Shown here: in pieces, positions 5,265 to 5,358 of the stretch
How positions within the stretch are numbered: position 1 is the first letter of the stretch
Layout: each line of letters opens with the position of its first letter
Assembly: GCA_030597485.1 (NCBI GenBank)
Contig: JAUVRU010000193.1
Coordinates: 1-5,358, forward strand
DNA: 5,358 bases
Source: Anaerolineae bacterium
GTDB lineage: Bacteria > Chloroflexota > Anaerolineae > 4572-78 > NAK82
Reading direction: 5' to 3'
Notes under the pieces: model-generated
Told to the model about the DNA's origin: nothing
Database searches by the model: none
What the model saw: the letters and a program-made list of their open reading frames with translations, nothing else
Translations under genes and position numbers: made by a program

Positions 5265-5343
5265 GCTAGCGTCCTCTGGATAGGCTAGCATCCTCTGGAT
5301 AGGCTAGCATCCTCTGGATAGGCTAGCATCTTCTGGAGATGCT
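5265..5343. repeat. Four tandem 19-bp repeats, consensus GCTAGCATCCTCTGGATAG
   Basis: Unit starts at 5265, 5284, 5303 and 5322 are exactly 19 bp apart. Units 2 and 3 are identical, unit 1 has one change (GCGTCC for GCATCC), and unit 4 diverges at its 3' part. Each unit holds a small dyad (ATCC-TCT-GGAT) and the palindrome GCTAGC. In unit 4 the changes create a longer perfect hairpin, AGCATCT (5325-5331) with AGATGCT (5337-5343). Units abut without spacers, so this is not a CRISPR array. The 19-bp period and in-frame TAG codons argue against a coding repeat. It may be a minisatellite, an array of binding sites, or the end of a structure continuing beyond the window. Confidence 0.85.
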
Positions 5344-5358
5344 GTATCTTGCGCGCCC

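Noticed and set aside
4930..5269. Overlapping plus-strand open frames of 74-100 codons
   Set aside because: Three frames are open over the same DNA, none with motifs or a good start. One ends inside the first 19-bp repeat unit. They look like chance openings in GC-rich DNA.
5265..5343. CRISPR array
   Set aside because: The 19-bp units abut directly with no unique spacers, and no cas gene is present.

Overview
The window is bacterial chromosomal DNA of fairly high GC (roughly 60% by eye). Genes are compact, each minus-strand gene has a clear GGAGG-type ribosome binding site, and the intergenic DNA is rich in dyad symmetries. Nothing identifies the lineage firmly. The mix of a LarA-family racemase, an atypical short-chain dehydrogenase and an iron-dependent alcohol dehydrogenase, with dyad-rich spacers, would fit an anaerobic or facultative soil, sediment or hot-spring bacterium such as a member of Chloroflexota. 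That is a low-confidence guess.

Layout. (1) Positions 1-168, plus strand: the last 55 codons of a flavin-dependent oxidoreductase of the 2,4-dienoyl-CoA reductase/old yellow enzyme type. (2) Positions 169-305: a convergent spacer with a 12-bp direct repeat and weak hairpins. (3) Positions 306-4794: four genes, all on the minus strand, so transcription runs right to left. They encode a DapA-superfamily lyase (4794-3910), an iron-containing alcohol dehydrogenase-like protein (3848-2577), a LarA-family nickel-pincer hydroxyacid racemase/epimerase (2432-1161) and an SDR oxidoreductase with a degenerate catalytic tetrad (1097-306). Gaps are 61, 144 and 63 bp; the 144-bp gap carries a strong hairpin. 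(4) Positions 4795-5264: about 470 bp without a credible gene, packed with perfect palindromes and nested inverted repeats, probably the control region and leader of the four-gene cluster. (5) Positions 5265-5343: four contiguous 19-bp tandem repeats, the last of which has changed into a longer hairpin.

Working together (inference): the four minus-strand genes look like one catabolic operon for a hydroxy acid, plausibly a sugar acid. The LarA homologue would invert or epimerise the alpha-hydroxyl carbon. The SDR would oxidise or reduce a hydroxy/keto group. The DapA-type aldolase would cleave (or dehydrate) a 2-keto acid, typically giving pyruvate plus an aldehyde. The iron-dependent dehydrogenase would dispose of the aldehyde. 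No dehydratase, transporter, regulator or nickel-pincer cofactor gene (larB/C/E) is visible, so the substrate cannot be fixed from this window. This uncharacterised LarA-centred cluster is the most interesting content here; I see no defence system, CRISPR array, RNA gene or mobile element.
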